64,000 nt of DNA. It comes from BOG-908 sp965198915. GTDB taxonomy: Bacteria > Pseudomonadota > Alphaproteobacteria > Acetobacterales > Acetobacteraceae. Shown here piece by piece: positions 7,118-14,542 of the stretch. A program made the position numbers and the translations under genes. Positions within the stretch are counted from its first letter, which is position 1, and each line of letters starts with the position of its first letter. The notes under the pieces are model-generated. The model saw only the letters and a program-made list of their open reading frames with translations, was not told the DNA's origin and did no database searches. The DNA lies in assembly GCA_965198915.1 (NCBI GenBank), contig CBDAQC010000001.1:372001-436000 (forward strand), read 5' to 3'.

Positions 7118-9172
7118 ATGCCTGCCGACACCCTCGACACGTCTACCGGCGCAGTGCCGTGTGCCGAACGCGCCCACGCGTCAGGTTCTAAGCTGGAGCA
7201 CGCGGTTGCCTGGGCGCAGCGCGGCTTCTACGTATTCCCTGTCGAGTCAGACGGAAAACAGCCGGTCACCGCGAACGGTCTCTACGATGCGACCAATGAC
7301 CCGGAAACGGTGCGCGCATGGTGGACGTGCCCACTTACCGGCTCAACGATGGACTGGAATATCGGCGCGAGTCCCCGCGAGGGGCGCCAGATTGTGGTGG
7401 ATCTTGACGTCAAGTCGGGCCGCAACGGGATCGCGGAGTACGAAGCGCTCGGGGGCGTGCTGGGCGGCTTGGTGACGAAGACGCCATCCGGTGGGCGCCA
7501 TATCTGGCTGACCGGCCCAGACACGCAGAATACGGCCGGCACGGTGGCGCCGGGCGTCGATACCAGGGGCAGCACGGGACACGTGCTCATGCCGGGTTCA
7601 ACAATCGACGGGGTGGCCTATGAGGTGGTTTCGGACGCGCCCATGCTGGCCGCGCCGGACTGGTTGTTGGCCCGGGTGCCGCCTCGGACCGATCGCGCCC
7701 GCCAGATCACCCACACCACGATCGAGAACGACAAGCCTGCGAATATAGCTCGCTTCGCCGAGCACTGCCGCCGCGCCGAGCCGGCCGTTTCTGGCGTTTG
7801 GCATGACCTGAGCCGCAATCTCGCGGCAGAGTCCGTGAGATGCGCGATATCGGTCGAAAAGGCGATCGAGATCATGCGGGAAGAATGGGTGCCGCGCGGG
7901 TCGGGGTTCTACGAGGATGGACGGGACGAGCGGTGGCCGGCGGACGTGGCCGGCTCCTACCAGTGGGCGCTTAGCTTCCGCGAGCACGGCGCGCACTCTG
8001 TAGACGCCCAGCTTCTCGCTTTCGAGGGCTTGACGATTGTTCCGCCCCCGCCAGACCCTACACCGCCACCGGCTGCCGCGTCTGGCGCCGAAACCCCGCC
8101 CATGTACGCCGGCTGGCGCCGGGTGTGCTCCGCCTCGCTGCACGGCAAGCCGATCCCGCCGCGCGAGTGGCTTGTCGAGGGCTGGTTATCGCCTGGCCAC
8201 GTGACGGTGCTGTTCGGTGAGGGTGGCACCGGCAAGTCTATCCTCATGCAGCAGCTCATGCTGGCGTGCGCCACCGGCCGGGAGTGGCTGGGCCTCAAGA
8301 CAACCACATGCCCCACTTTCGGGCTGTTCTGCGAGGACAGTGAGGACGAGCTGCACCGCCGGCAGGCGGGCTTGTGCGACCTTTTGGGCGTGAGCCTCGC
8401 AGATACGCGCGACATGGCCTTTATCAGCGGCGCGGACAGCGAGAACGAGCTCGTGCTGTTCGATCGCAACGGCCGAATGGAGCTCACGCCGCAGTTCGCC
8501 CGGCTCATGCACGAGGTGTGCGACACGGGCGCGCGGCTGGTCACGGTCGATACCGGCGCCTGCACCTTCGGCGGAGACGAGAACGTGCGCCGGCAGGTGA
8601 CATCCTTCGTGCGGGTCGCGCTCGGCCGCATCGCCCAGGCGAACAACGCGGCGGTGGTGCTCACGCTCCACCCGTCCCGCTCGGGTATCAATCGTGGCGA
8701 CCCAGACGGCGGCTCCACGGCCTGGACAGGCAGCGCACGGGCGCGCTGGACCCTTTCCCGGGCGCGGGGCGAACTGGGCGCTGTAGACCCGGCGGAGCGG
8801 GTTCTGGCGCTGCCCAAATCGAACTACTCGGTAGACGGCACGGAACTGCGGATGCGGCGTATCAGCGCGGGCTTCGTGCCCGTGGTGCCGCTCACGATTG
8901 CCGAGACCCGAGACCGGTGGGCCGAGGCCGAGGCGATCTTCCTTCGCCTGCTCAACCGGTGGAACCTGCAAGGCCGCAACGTCTCCCCGCACCCCCAGGC
9001 CACCACCTACGCGGCGAAGGTGCTTTCGAAGGAAACGGACCGGGGCGGGATGCTGCGGTCCGATTTCGAGGGCGCGATGGACCGCCTCTTCAACCAGAAC
9101 CGCATCATGATCGAGACCTGGGGACCGCCAAGCAAGCCCAAGCAGCGCGTTGTCCCGACGCCTGGCCGGTAG
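7118..9172 (+). CDS. Bifunctional primase-polymerase / RepA-type helicase
   Basis: Replication protein of the element, 684 aa from ATG 7118 (CGGAG at 7105-7109; the longer frame from 7073 is less likely). Residues ~25-210 are a PrimPol domain: RGFYVFPVESDGKQP, the metal-binding Asp95-x-Asp97 in VVDLDV and His128 in SGGRHIWL. Residues ~335-570 are a RecA-fold ATPase of the RepA/AAA_25 type: Walker A GEGGTGKS with Lys373, a Walker B-like LVTVDTGA and VVLTLHPSRSG. The last ~90 residues look like a small helical DNA-binding module. This primase-helicase fusion is common in plasmids, integrative elements and phage satellites. It is followed by an iteron-like array. Confidence 0.9.
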   Translation: MPADTLDTSTGAVPCAERAHASGSKLEHAVAWAQRGFYVFPVESDGKQPVTANGLYDATNDPETVRAWWTCPLTGSTMDWNIGASPREGRQIVVDLDVKSGRNGIAEYEALGGVLGGLVTKTPSGGRHIWLTGPDTQNTAGTVAPGVDTRGSTGHVLMPGSTIDGVAYEVVSDAPMLAAPDWLLARVPPRTDRARQITHTTIENDKPANIARFAEHCRRAEPAVSGVWHDLSRNLAAESVRCAISVEKAIEIMREEWVPRGSGFYEDGRDERWPADVAGSYQWALSFREHGAHSVDAQLLAFEGLTIVPPPPDPTPPPAAASGAETPPMYAGWRRVCSASLHGKPIPPREWLVEGWLSPGHVTVLFGEGGTGKSILMQQLMLACATGREWLGLKTTTCPTFGLFCEDSEDELHRRQAGLCDLLGVSLADTRDMAFISGADSENELVLFDRNGRMELTPQFARLMHEVCDTGARLVTVDTGACTFGGDENVRRQVTSFVRVALGRIAQANNAAVVLTLHPSRSGINRGDPDGGSTAWTGSARARWTLSRARGELGAVDPAERVLALPKSNYSVDGTELRMRRISAGFVPVVPLTIAETRDRWAEAEAIFLRLLNRWNLQGRNVSPHPQATTYAAKVLSKETDRGGMLRSDFEGAMDRLFNQNRIMIETWGPPSKPKQRVVPTPGR

Positions 9173-9404
9173 CTGTCCGGTGCCTGCCTGGTCACCTACC
9201 CGGTAGCTGCCCGGTTCTGCCGAGCGCCTGTCCGGTCCAATAACCCGGCAGGAACCGGACAGGACCGGGCAGGCCGAAATCGCACAAGCCCCTGTTGTAG
9301 TTGTATTTTCCCGGTCCTGTCCGGTTTTCTTCCTGGTCCTGCCCGGTCTCTACAAGCCCTTGTTTTGGTTTGCTTTCTGGTAGCTGCCCGGTTGCCTGTC
9401 CGGT
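9161..9404. repeat. Iteron-like 10-bp repeat array, candidate replication origin
   Basis: About ten copies of a motif close to (C/G)CTG(T/C)CCGGT. Forward copies: 9172-9181, 9206-9215, 9227-9236, 9316-9325, 9338-9347, 9383-9392 and 9395-9404; near-matches at 9162-9170 and 9196-9204. Reverse copies ACCGGACAGG at 9254-9263 and ACCGGGCAGG at 9264-9273, with a variant at 9243-9252. An AT-richer stretch (~9280-9315) splits the array. Clustered repeats directly after a primase-helicase gene are how plasmid and satellite origins are often built. No protein-coding gene explains the segment; an ORF on the minus strand across it is just the repeat read through. Confidence 0.65.
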
Positions 9405-9428
9405 CCCCCATACCCCCTGAACAGGGCA

Positions 9429-9447
9429 GGTGGGCTTGAGGCCCACC
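9429..9447. terminator. Stem-loop after the iteron array
   Basis: Perfect 7-bp inverted repeat GGTGGGC / GCCCACC with a 5-base loop. There is no clean T tract, so it could be a weak terminator, a transcript-stabilising hairpin or part of the origin. Confidence 0.4.
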
Positions 9448-9586
9448 ATCCTGTTCTTTCAGAGTTCATGCGAGGACCACAAACCTACCACGTCGGGCTC
9501 GGCAATCCTTGTGACGCTGCCGTTGAGGAGGTAGCCTGACCGCCCGCAATTAGCGCATCACTCAACCCCACCGGATAGAGGACGCC

Positions 9587-10039
9587 ATGCTAAATTTGGA
9601 ACGCCTACGGCAGGACATGGAGAGGGTGATGGACTCGGCGCCAGAGCTGTCTGATTTTGGTTACGGGGTGTTTAGTCCCAGGTCGAAGACTTCGGCGCAA
9701 AGACTTGACGAACTGGCGGTAGACCGGGCTAAGCTGCTTGACGCGCGTTCCCTGGAGCAATTTGCACTTGCGCGGTCCTGGCTCAGTACAAAGCCCCGCA
9801 CTACCCGCCCCAACCCTCGCGCCTGCTCCTCCTACGGCTTAAAACATCTAGCCGAGCCGGACATCGGCTACGTGACGAACGGGGTGTTCATTGCGGCTGC
9901 ATTGGCGGAAGGCTTTAAGGTAGAGCGGATATCCGCCACGCCGAACGCTGCGCTTAACATCGGACGGCGAGCGGTGAGCGCATTGCAACGGGCGCAGTGT
10001 GGCGCGGGATACGGCGGCCAACCTCACCAGTTCGCCTGA
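9587..10039 (+). CDS. Conserved hypothetical protein (SYGLKH ... NGVFIAAA motif)
   Basis: 150 aa, ATG 9587 with AGAGGA at 9577-9582. The recognisable part is CSSYGLKHLAEPDIGYVTNG followed by VFIAAALAEGFKVERI, a pattern I associate with small proteins of plasmids and phages of unknown function. The N-terminal half is charged and helical. It starts ~180 bases after the iteron array and opens the downstream accessory operon, so a role in replication control or host interaction is possible but not shown. Confidence 0.6.
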   Translation: MLNLERLRQDMERVMDSAPELSDFGYGVFSPRSKTSAQRLDELAVDRAKLLDARSLEQFALARSWLSTKPRTTRPNPRACSSYGLKHLAEPDIGYVTNGVFIAAALAEGFKVERISATPNAALNIGRRAVSALQRAQCGAGYGGQPHQFA

Positions 10040-10048
10040 GCCGCAATT

Positions 10049-10738
10049 TTGGGTCAGGCCAAGCGTAGACGTGAGGCCACGGTGCAGACCGTGTACCACC
10101 ACACAAGCACTCTCCGGACAAACCTGATCTGGATGTCCGGCGTGATAGACGTGGAAGGCCAGTGCGGGGATGTCGTTCACCCCCAGATCGGCAAGATAAT
10201 GACCGATGCAACGCGGCGGCGCGCTCTGAAAGACTTCGCCCCAGTGGCTTGGTTCACCACTCGCGTTGACGTCCCTCGGTGCCTGATGCGTGGCGAAATC
10301 CAGCTTGAAGACAAAACTACCGGCGCGGTAAGAAGGGTGCACTTAAGCGACGACGAAGCTAACACCTTAGCACTTCGGCGGGTGTGCCTAGGTTTTCCCC
10401 TTGCAAGCATATCGGCCGTCCCGTGGGTTGAACATCCTGGCTACCGCACGGTCGAGGGCGCAGAGCTTAACGAGACTGGAAGGGATGCAGGCGACAACCC
10501 GGACGATTGGTATGTGTCCGAGAGCCCCGTAGATGTGGCGCTTTTGTCGGAGGCCTGGGTTGCGAAGAGCATCCTTCGGCCGAAAATGCAGCGGCAAGAT
10601 TGGTATGTTGCCGACATCAAAGCCATGGTAGCCGGTTGTCGAGCAACACCCGGTGCGTACATCCCTCCTGCTTGGCTAACTCCCGATCAGGCCGGACGGC
10701 TAGCGTCACGGCTGGGCGTGGCGGTTGCTCCTCTTTAG
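10049..10738 (+). CDS. Conserved hypothetical protein (YHHTS ... WFTT family)
   Basis: 229 aa from TTG 10049; the resulting start MGQAKRRRE is a frequent N terminus in phage hypotheticals, which supports the rare start codon. The pattern VYHHTSTLRTNLIWMSGVI, later VAWFTTR, then DDWYVSESPVDV and PGAYIPPAWL near the C terminus looks like a conserved family seen in mobile DNA, but I cannot name it. The HxT and WFT elements recall ADP-ribosyltransferase-like folds only weakly. It lies 9 bases after the previous gene. Its stop overlaps a good ribosome-binding site for the next small ORF. Confidence 0.55.
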   Translation: MGQAKRRREATVQTVYHHTSTLRTNLIWMSGVIDVEGQCGDVVHPQIGKIMTDATRRRALKDFAPVAWFTTRVDVPRCLMRGEIQLEDKTTGAVRRVHLSDDEANTLALRRVCLGFPLASISAVPWVEHPGYRTVEGAELNETGRDAGDNPDDWYVSESPVDVALLSEAWVAKSILRPKMQRQDWYVADIKAMVAGCRATPGAYIPPAWLTPDQAGRLASRLGVAVAPL

Positions 10739-10750
10739 AGGACTAAGATT

Positions 10751-10831
10751 GTGGTTTTAGACCCTAGAACTGGAGTTCAAAAGGTCGATCTAAAAAGTCT
10801 CGCCTTTTTACGCAACAAGAGCGGAATTTAA
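10751..10831 (+). CDS. Possible 26-residue leader peptide
   Basis: GTG 10751 with AGAGGA at 10737-10742 opens a 26-codon frame (VLDPRTGVQKVDLKSLAFLR then NKSGI) whose TAA overlaps the ATG of the HEPN-like gene (TAATG). Such spacing suggests translational coupling. It could also be the remnant of a longer gene. Confidence 0.35.
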   Translation: MVLDPRTGVQKVDLKSLAFLRNKSGI

Positions 10832-11772
10832 TGGTTGGGTTCGCATTCTCAGAGACCGACGAAGCTGCCAGCGAAATCACGCGGTTATTCGATTTCATCT
10901 GGCCGACTGCGGTTGCTCTCTGGAATTTGCGCTGGCAGGTTGATGGCTTCCTGACCGCCGTTCCTGGCGCTACGCATGAGGATGTCGCCTCCAGGTTTGT
11001 CGTCGGAAGCGGAATCAACGGCGCTGACATCCGAGCTATGAGCATAAACACAAGTTGGGATGATCAAAAAACTCGGTTTGCTGAGTTTGTTCTTACCAAC
11101 ATCTTCGCAATTTACGAGAGTTGGGCCCGTTCTCTATTGAGGGCCGTCCATGTCACAAGCCTCAAAGACCAAGACCTATATCGAGAGGGAGACGGATCTT
11201 CTACAGGGCTAGCCGCGTTTCTTTCGAAGGTGAACAGTACCCCGTCCGCTGTCATGCAGTCGGCTTTTCAGAATAGTTTCTTAGGACACAAAAAGGTTTT
11301 CGTTGCGCAGCAATCTGGGATGTTGAAGTGCTACAAGTATTTTAAAGAACTTAGAAACTGTCATATTCACAATGGCGGAGTTGCGGACCAGAGACTTGTG
11401 GACGCATTTCTTGACTTTACACCGATATCGTCTCCTTCTGCAATGAAGACAAAAGAGACCATTGAGCATTTTCCGGCGACACTGGGCACTAGAACACCGC
11501 TGAGTCTTCGCGGAACGGTAGGTTTCTGTGACATCGTTTTGCGACTAATGGTCACGGTAGATGCTCAACTTTCAGGATCGAAAGCCGCTGAAGAATCAGC
11601 ACTGGACCGCATGCACAAGGGCGCAGGCAAATACCTTCTAACGCTAAATCGAAACAGCGCGGTCGCTCACCGCCAAATCGGCAAGATTTGTCGCAATGGC
11701 AACCTTCCAAAGCCTTTGGTCCCTGAAGATGTGCGCCAGCTTTTGCTTCAGCACAGGCTCGTCGGCCGTTGA
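10831..11772 (+). CDS. HEPN-like protein, candidate RNase/defence factor
   Basis: 313 aa. A largely helical protein with the signature Arg-x4-His in KELRNCHIHNGG (around residues 184-190), the catalytic motif of HEPN-fold RNases found in toxin-antitoxin and phage-defence systems. The flanking helices (FAEFVLTNIFAIYESWARSL upstream) fit the four-helix HEPN bundle. Base composition is clearly less GC-rich than the replication genes, suggesting a separate origin as cargo. No obvious antitoxin is adjacent unless the 26-residue ORF before it or the genes after it serve that role. The HEPN call is from motif and helix pattern and needs a profile search. Confidence 0.5.
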   Translation: MVGFAFSETDEAASEITRLFDFIWPTAVALWNLRWQVDGFLTAVPGATHEDVASRFVVGSGINGADIRAMSINTSWDDQKTRFAEFVLTNIFAIYESWARSLLRAVHVTSLKDQDLYREGDGSSTGLAAFLSKVNSTPSAVMQSAFQNSFLGHKKVFVAQQSGMLKCYKYFKELRNCHIHNGGVADQRLVDAFLDFTPISSPSAMKTKETIEHFPATLGTRTPLSLRGTVGFCDIVLRLMVTVDAQLSGSKAAEESALDRMHKGAGKYLLTLNRNSAVAHRQIGKICRNGNLPKPLVPEDVRQLLLQHRLVGR

Positions 11773-11930
11773 CCGTCGCTGAGTCTACCGCTTTCTTGAC
11801 TGACATTGTAGACCTTCGGCTTCGTGTTCACCCACATCTCGACGGCCGGCGCCGCCGTGTCGAATGCTTGGCGCCGCCATGATGATTGAGCTTGTTCATG
11901 GCCTGTGACAAACTCCGAAACGGACACTCC

Positions 11931-12215
11931 ATGGAAATAGAGCCAAGACTTGCCGAAGCTTTGCAGAAGATCGAAACGCTTGAGCAGCGTGTAGCCGAAC
12001 TGGAAAAAGTCCAGAGCAACTTATTGGAGGAGCAGGACTACCTATACCCTCGGCGAATTACATACGATAGATTAATCGCTGAAATGCTCGTGAACTTGGG
12101 TGTCCCTGACAGTAAAGCCGTTGGATGGCTGCAGAACCGCTCAAACCATGATGAGGCTTGGCTTCACGCCGAAGACGTGGTGACCGCGCTTCGGAAGCTG
12201 CGTATTCATGAATAG
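11931..12215 (+). CDS. Hypothetical protein with N-terminal coiled coil
   Basis: 94 aa from ATG 11931; an ATG at 11898 in the same frame is an alternative and neither has a strong ribosome-binding site. Residues ~3-38 (LAEALQKIETLEQRVAELEK and on) form a clear heptad coiled coil, probably an oligomerisation segment; the C-terminal half (AVGWLQNRSNHDEAWLHAED) is helical. 158 bases separate it from the HEPN-like gene with no gene between. Function unknown. Confidence 0.5.
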   Translation: MEIEPRLAEALQKIETLEQRVAELEKVQSNLLEEQDYLYPRRITYDRLIAEMLVNLGVPDSKAVGWLQNRSNHDEAWLHAEDVVTALRKLRIHE

Positions 12216-12223
12216 GTAACGAG

Positions 12224-12502
12224 ATGAAGATCGGAGCGCGCGTTGGTGACTTGATACTTCTTATTACGTTCTCAATAGCCGTTTTTAGGATGCACGAGAG
12301 GGCCGCCGTCGCGCTGCATAACGCAACAAGAGAGCAGGAAACGCGAGAAGAACATGGCGCGGGTCCGCCCGCCGGCTGGGCACTGCTTTATCTTTCCCGC
12401 ATGGGAACGCGCTGTGAGGTCCTTGAAGGAGTGTTACTGCTCACAATCATCGGCGCTTCGCTTGCAGTTGCTGGGCTCTTTCAAGCGTGGGCTGGGGTTT
12501 GA
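12224..12502 (+). CDS. Small membrane protein with two transmembrane helices
   Basis: 92 aa, ATG 12224, eight bases after the previous stop. One hydrophobic helix near residues 7-22 (VGDLILLITFSIAVF) and one near 68-90 (VLLLTIIGASLAVAGLFQAW), with a charged connecting segment (NATREQETREEHGAG). It is probably co-transcribed with the coiled-coil gene. Small two-helix proteins next to HEPN-like genes can be effectors or holin-like proteins, but there is no direct evidence here. Confidence 0.5.
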   Translation: MKIGARVGDLILLITFSIAVFRMHERAAVALHNATREQETREEHGAGPPAGWALLYLSRMGTRCEVLEGVLLLTIIGASLAVAGLFQAWAGV

Positions 12503-12555
12503 AACAATACGCCACAACAGCCAGCATGACGTTAGGGGATACCTGGCACAACGAC

Positions 12556-13232
12556 TCAAAGTCCAGATATGTCGGCGAAAACCTCATCCGGATTTAAGAT
12601 GAAAGTGCGATACGCCCCGTAGAGTCCGCGCATTGTGTCGAACAGCGTTTGCAACGTCCTCTCGGAAATTTCAATGGAGAAGGTCTCTCCATTCCAGGAG
12701 CTGCTGTAGGTATCGTTACTTAAGTGGCCGATTAACAGCACGCTCGCGTTGTCCACCGCTATGCCAGTTCCGCCAAGCTTCGCAGTCGAGTGCTGCTTCA
12801 CCGCCTTTGTCGTTGCCATTTTATCTCCAACATGCGCTGCTCCGTGCCTGGCCGCGACGTACCTCGGGAACGCTGTATCAAAAATGCTAAGAGCAGATCT
12901 GAGTGCTTCGACATCAACTCTTGGTCGCAATGTGGGGCATTGACCGAGGTACCCACTTGAGCTGCAGCTGCGTGCGACACGGCCGAAATCTAGATCTCTA
13001 GTACCCCGACTCTGGCCGCTTTTGCTCTCCAACTTCTGAACAGCTTGAATTGGTCATAGGGACAATCTGCTATCGACTTTTTAGTCGTCTTAAAGAGTTG
13101 CAACGTGTAGGCAAATTCTTCGATGTAGTGGCTTAACGTCATAAGACTGATCTTGAGCTGATCGGCGGGTGACTTCTCCTCGGTCGGAAGTTCGTCGGGT
13201 GAAAAACTAAGTATAAGAGGGGGCAACGCCAC
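12556..13232 (-). pseudogene. Frameshifted gene for a helical RHxxxH-containing protein
   Basis: Two overlapping minus-strand frames join into one protein of ~225 aa. The first (13232 down to 12990, GTG start) runs to DQFKLFRSWRAKAARVGVLE then stops; the second (from ~12990 to 12556) continues FGRVARSCSSSGYLGQCPTL and RYVAARHGAAHVGD. Restoring one base in the codon at about 12990 gives ...EIYDFGRV..., which reads through and fits a family pattern of RxG-x-x-x-IYxF. The second half has Arg-x4-His (RHGAAH), so it too may be HEPN-like. Either a real inactivating deletion or a sequencing error. Confidence 0.6.
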
Positions 13233-13258
13233 TGACAGTATCCTGAGAGAGTGCTAAC

Positions 13259-13330
13259 CGGGTAAGGATTTGGCTACGATACGCCGCATTGTGGGCGTTC
13301 ATCATTCTTCCGCAAACCCAACCTTACCCG
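13259..13330. promoter_or_regulatory. Inverted repeat CGGGTAAGG/CCTTACCCG
   Basis: A perfect 9-bp inverted repeat (13259-13267 and 13322-13330) lies in the 145-bp gap upstream of the frameshifted gene and downstream of the zinc-like gene at 13378. Fifty-four bases separate the arms, too far for a simple hairpin terminator, so a paired protein-binding site is the likelier reading. Confidence 0.35.
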
Positions 13331-13377
13331 TGATATACAGAATGATAAACTCGTTCTTAGCCGACACTACACGACCT

Positions 13378-13659
13378 TCACTTCCCATTCCCAAGCACCA
13401 TTTCCACGAACCTCGGCCTGCCCATAGCCGGGTAGCGGTTCCTTAGCACCACCCGCGCAGGCGGCCGGCGGCACGTCTCCACCCCGTACCGGAGCGGAGG
13501 GACCAGCATTACGAGCGTGGCCCCCTCGCCGCACCTCGCCACTAGATCCCGGACGAACACCACCCGGTCAGCCCGGCACGCGCCGCACGAGGCGAGAAGC
13601 TGCCAGGTGACGAGCTCCCCGATCGGCAAGCGGAGGAGCGTGTCCTTCCGCTTCGCCAT
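13378..13659 (-). CDS. Hypothetical protein with Cys-x2-Cys
   Basis: 93 aa starting ATG 13659 (rev) with GGGGAG just upstream; the longer frame to 13728 is not needed. It contains SCGACRADR and a later single Cys pair (RCGEG, TCRRPP), which could form a small zinc site, flanked by LLRLPIGELVTWQLLA and a basic C-terminal part. Such proteins are frequent in phage regions without known function. It ends a minus-strand run of three genes. Confidence 0.5.
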   Translation of the reverse strand: MAKRKDTLLRLPIGELVTWQLLASCGACRADRVVFVRDLVARCGEGATLVMLVPPLRYGVETCRRPPARVVLRNRYPAMGRPRFVEMVLGNGK

Positions 13660-13687
13660 GTGCTCCCCGTCCGGCATGGTGCGGGGA

Positions 13688-13885
13688 CTAAAGGGTGAGC
13701 TGTCGCGTATCGGTCGGCGCCCGCACAACGTGGAAGCCTGCCAGGCTCAACGCGCTGGCGAGGTGCCACCCGGCCGCGCCGATGACGTAGGGCGGCCCGC
13801 CGCGCGCCTGGAGCACCGCTTCGTCCAGGATGGCGGCCACCTCCTCGAAGGTGACCGGTTCGGGTAGGGGCTGGCGGAGCGGCAT
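13688..13885 (-). CDS. Small hypothetical protein
   Basis: 65 aa from ATG 13885 (rev), one base after the TAG of the gene upstream, with AAGG eight bases before. A longer frame to 13933 overlaps that gene. The readable part is PVTFEEVAAILDEAVLQARG then GAAGWHLASALSLAGFHVV, an alpha/beta pattern. Function unknown. Confidence 0.5.
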   Translation of the reverse strand: MPLRQPLPEPVTFEEVAAILDEAVLQARGGPPYVIGAAGWHLASALSLAGFHVVRAPTDTRQLTL

Positions 13886-13886
13886 C

Positions 13887-14177
13887 CTAAACCTTGCCCG
13901 GACCATCGCGGCCTGTAGCCGGCGCGGCGGCATCCATCACCCGGCGCGCACTCTCTGCGTAAGGGCAATCTCCGGCCGGCGCGGGCGGCGGCTTCTTCAG
14001 CACGACAAAGCCGCCCTGAGTGAGACAGCGGACCAGATGCGCGGCCGTGATCTTCCCCATGATCTCGCCGGACAGCTTGAACTGCTTTCGGCCATCGAAC
14101 CGGAGAGCGTGTGAGACGGCTTGCTCCAACTCGTCAGGGGTGACCGGGAGGAGCCTGGGGGAAGGTTGTTCGTCCAT
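13887..14177 (-). CDS. Hypothetical protein, first of a minus-strand trio
   Basis: 96 aa starting at 14177 (rev). The core is DELEQAVSHALRFDGRKQFK then LSGEIMGKITAAHLVRCLTQ and GGFVVLKKPP, a compact helical domain with a beta hairpin. The three genes 14177, 13885 and 13659 are packed head to tail and run against the rest of the element, diverging from the HTH gene at 14274, so the ~97-bp gap between may be a shared control region. Confidence 0.55.
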   Translation of the reverse strand: MDEQPSPRLLPVTPDELEQAVSHALRFDGRKQFKLSGEIMGKITAAHLVRCLTQGGFVVLKKPPPAPAGDCPYAESARRVMDAAAPATGRDGPGKV

Positions 14178-14273
14178 GCCGGCAAGCTAGCGTGGAGAAC
14201 GGAAAGAGAACAAGACTTGATCTTGTCCTCGTTCCCGGCCAGCTTGCCCGGTGAGGAGCGATCACCGCGCGCG

Positions 14274-14468
14274 ATGCCTGCACCGGCCTATCTGACCCTA
14301 AACGCTGTCGCACAACGGTGGGGGGTGTCGCCAAAGACAGTCCGGCGGCTGGCCCGCGAAGGCCTTCTAGGAGCCACACGGCAGGGTAGGACTTACCTCA
14401 TCCCGCTCGCGGAGGTTCGGGCATTTGAGAAGCGCCGACTGGCCTATGCGCGGCTAGCCGTGCGCTAA
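14274..14468 (+). CDS. Small helix-turn-helix DNA-binding protein (MerR/excisionase-like)
   Basis: 64 aa from ATG 14274. LTLNAVAQRWGVSPKTVRRL followed by AREGLLGATRQGRTYLIPLA is the winged helix of HTH_17/excisionase-type proteins. A GGTGAGGAG at 14250-14258 is rather far upstream. It is the last gene before the tRNA and is followed by a clear terminator. With the AlpA-like protein at the other end, the element has two candidate directionality or regulatory proteins. Confidence 0.75.
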   Translation: MPAPAYLTLNAVAQRWGVSPKTVRRLAREGLLGATRQGRTYLIPLAEVRAFEKRRLAYARLAVR

Positions 14469-14495
14469 ACGAGTTTGCCGTATTTTTGCAGTATG

Positions 14496-14519
14496 AACCG
14501 GTGTGAGCCGGTTGTTTTT
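14496..14519 (+). terminator. Intrinsic terminator after the HTH gene
   Basis: Stem AACCGG / CCGGTT with a six-base loop (14496-14513), then G and TTTTT at 14515-14519. It would end transcription from the HTH gene before the tRNA. Confidence 0.75.
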
Positions 14520-14542
14520 GGCAAAAAACCTAACAAAACCAA

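Larger units (their letters stand above)
1..14542. mobile_element. tRNA-Glu-integrated phage satellite-like element (left end outside window)
   Basis: The segment runs from a tyrosine integrase cut by the left edge to the 3' end of a tRNA-Glu gene, a classic integration site. It contains an AlpA-like regulator, a terminase small subunit, a prohead protease, a primase-helicase with an adjacent repeat array, and unknown small genes, many joined by overlapping start and stop codons. I see no large terminase, portal, major capsid, tail tube, tail fibre, holin or lysin gene. That gene set and a size near 15 kb fit phage satellites of the PICI type. A reduced prophage is the alternative, and genes beyond the left edge could change the view. 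The exact boundary is inferred from the tRNA; the left attachment site is not in the window. Confidence 0.7.

Noticed and set aside
9192..9449. 85-codon minus-strand ORF over the iteron array
   Set aside because: Its protein is just the 10-bp repeat translated (repeating TGQ/RTG-type units); no start signal.
1..14542. Complete functional prophage
   Set aside because: No large terminase, portal, capsid, tail or lysis genes could be found in the window, so a full prophage is not supported.
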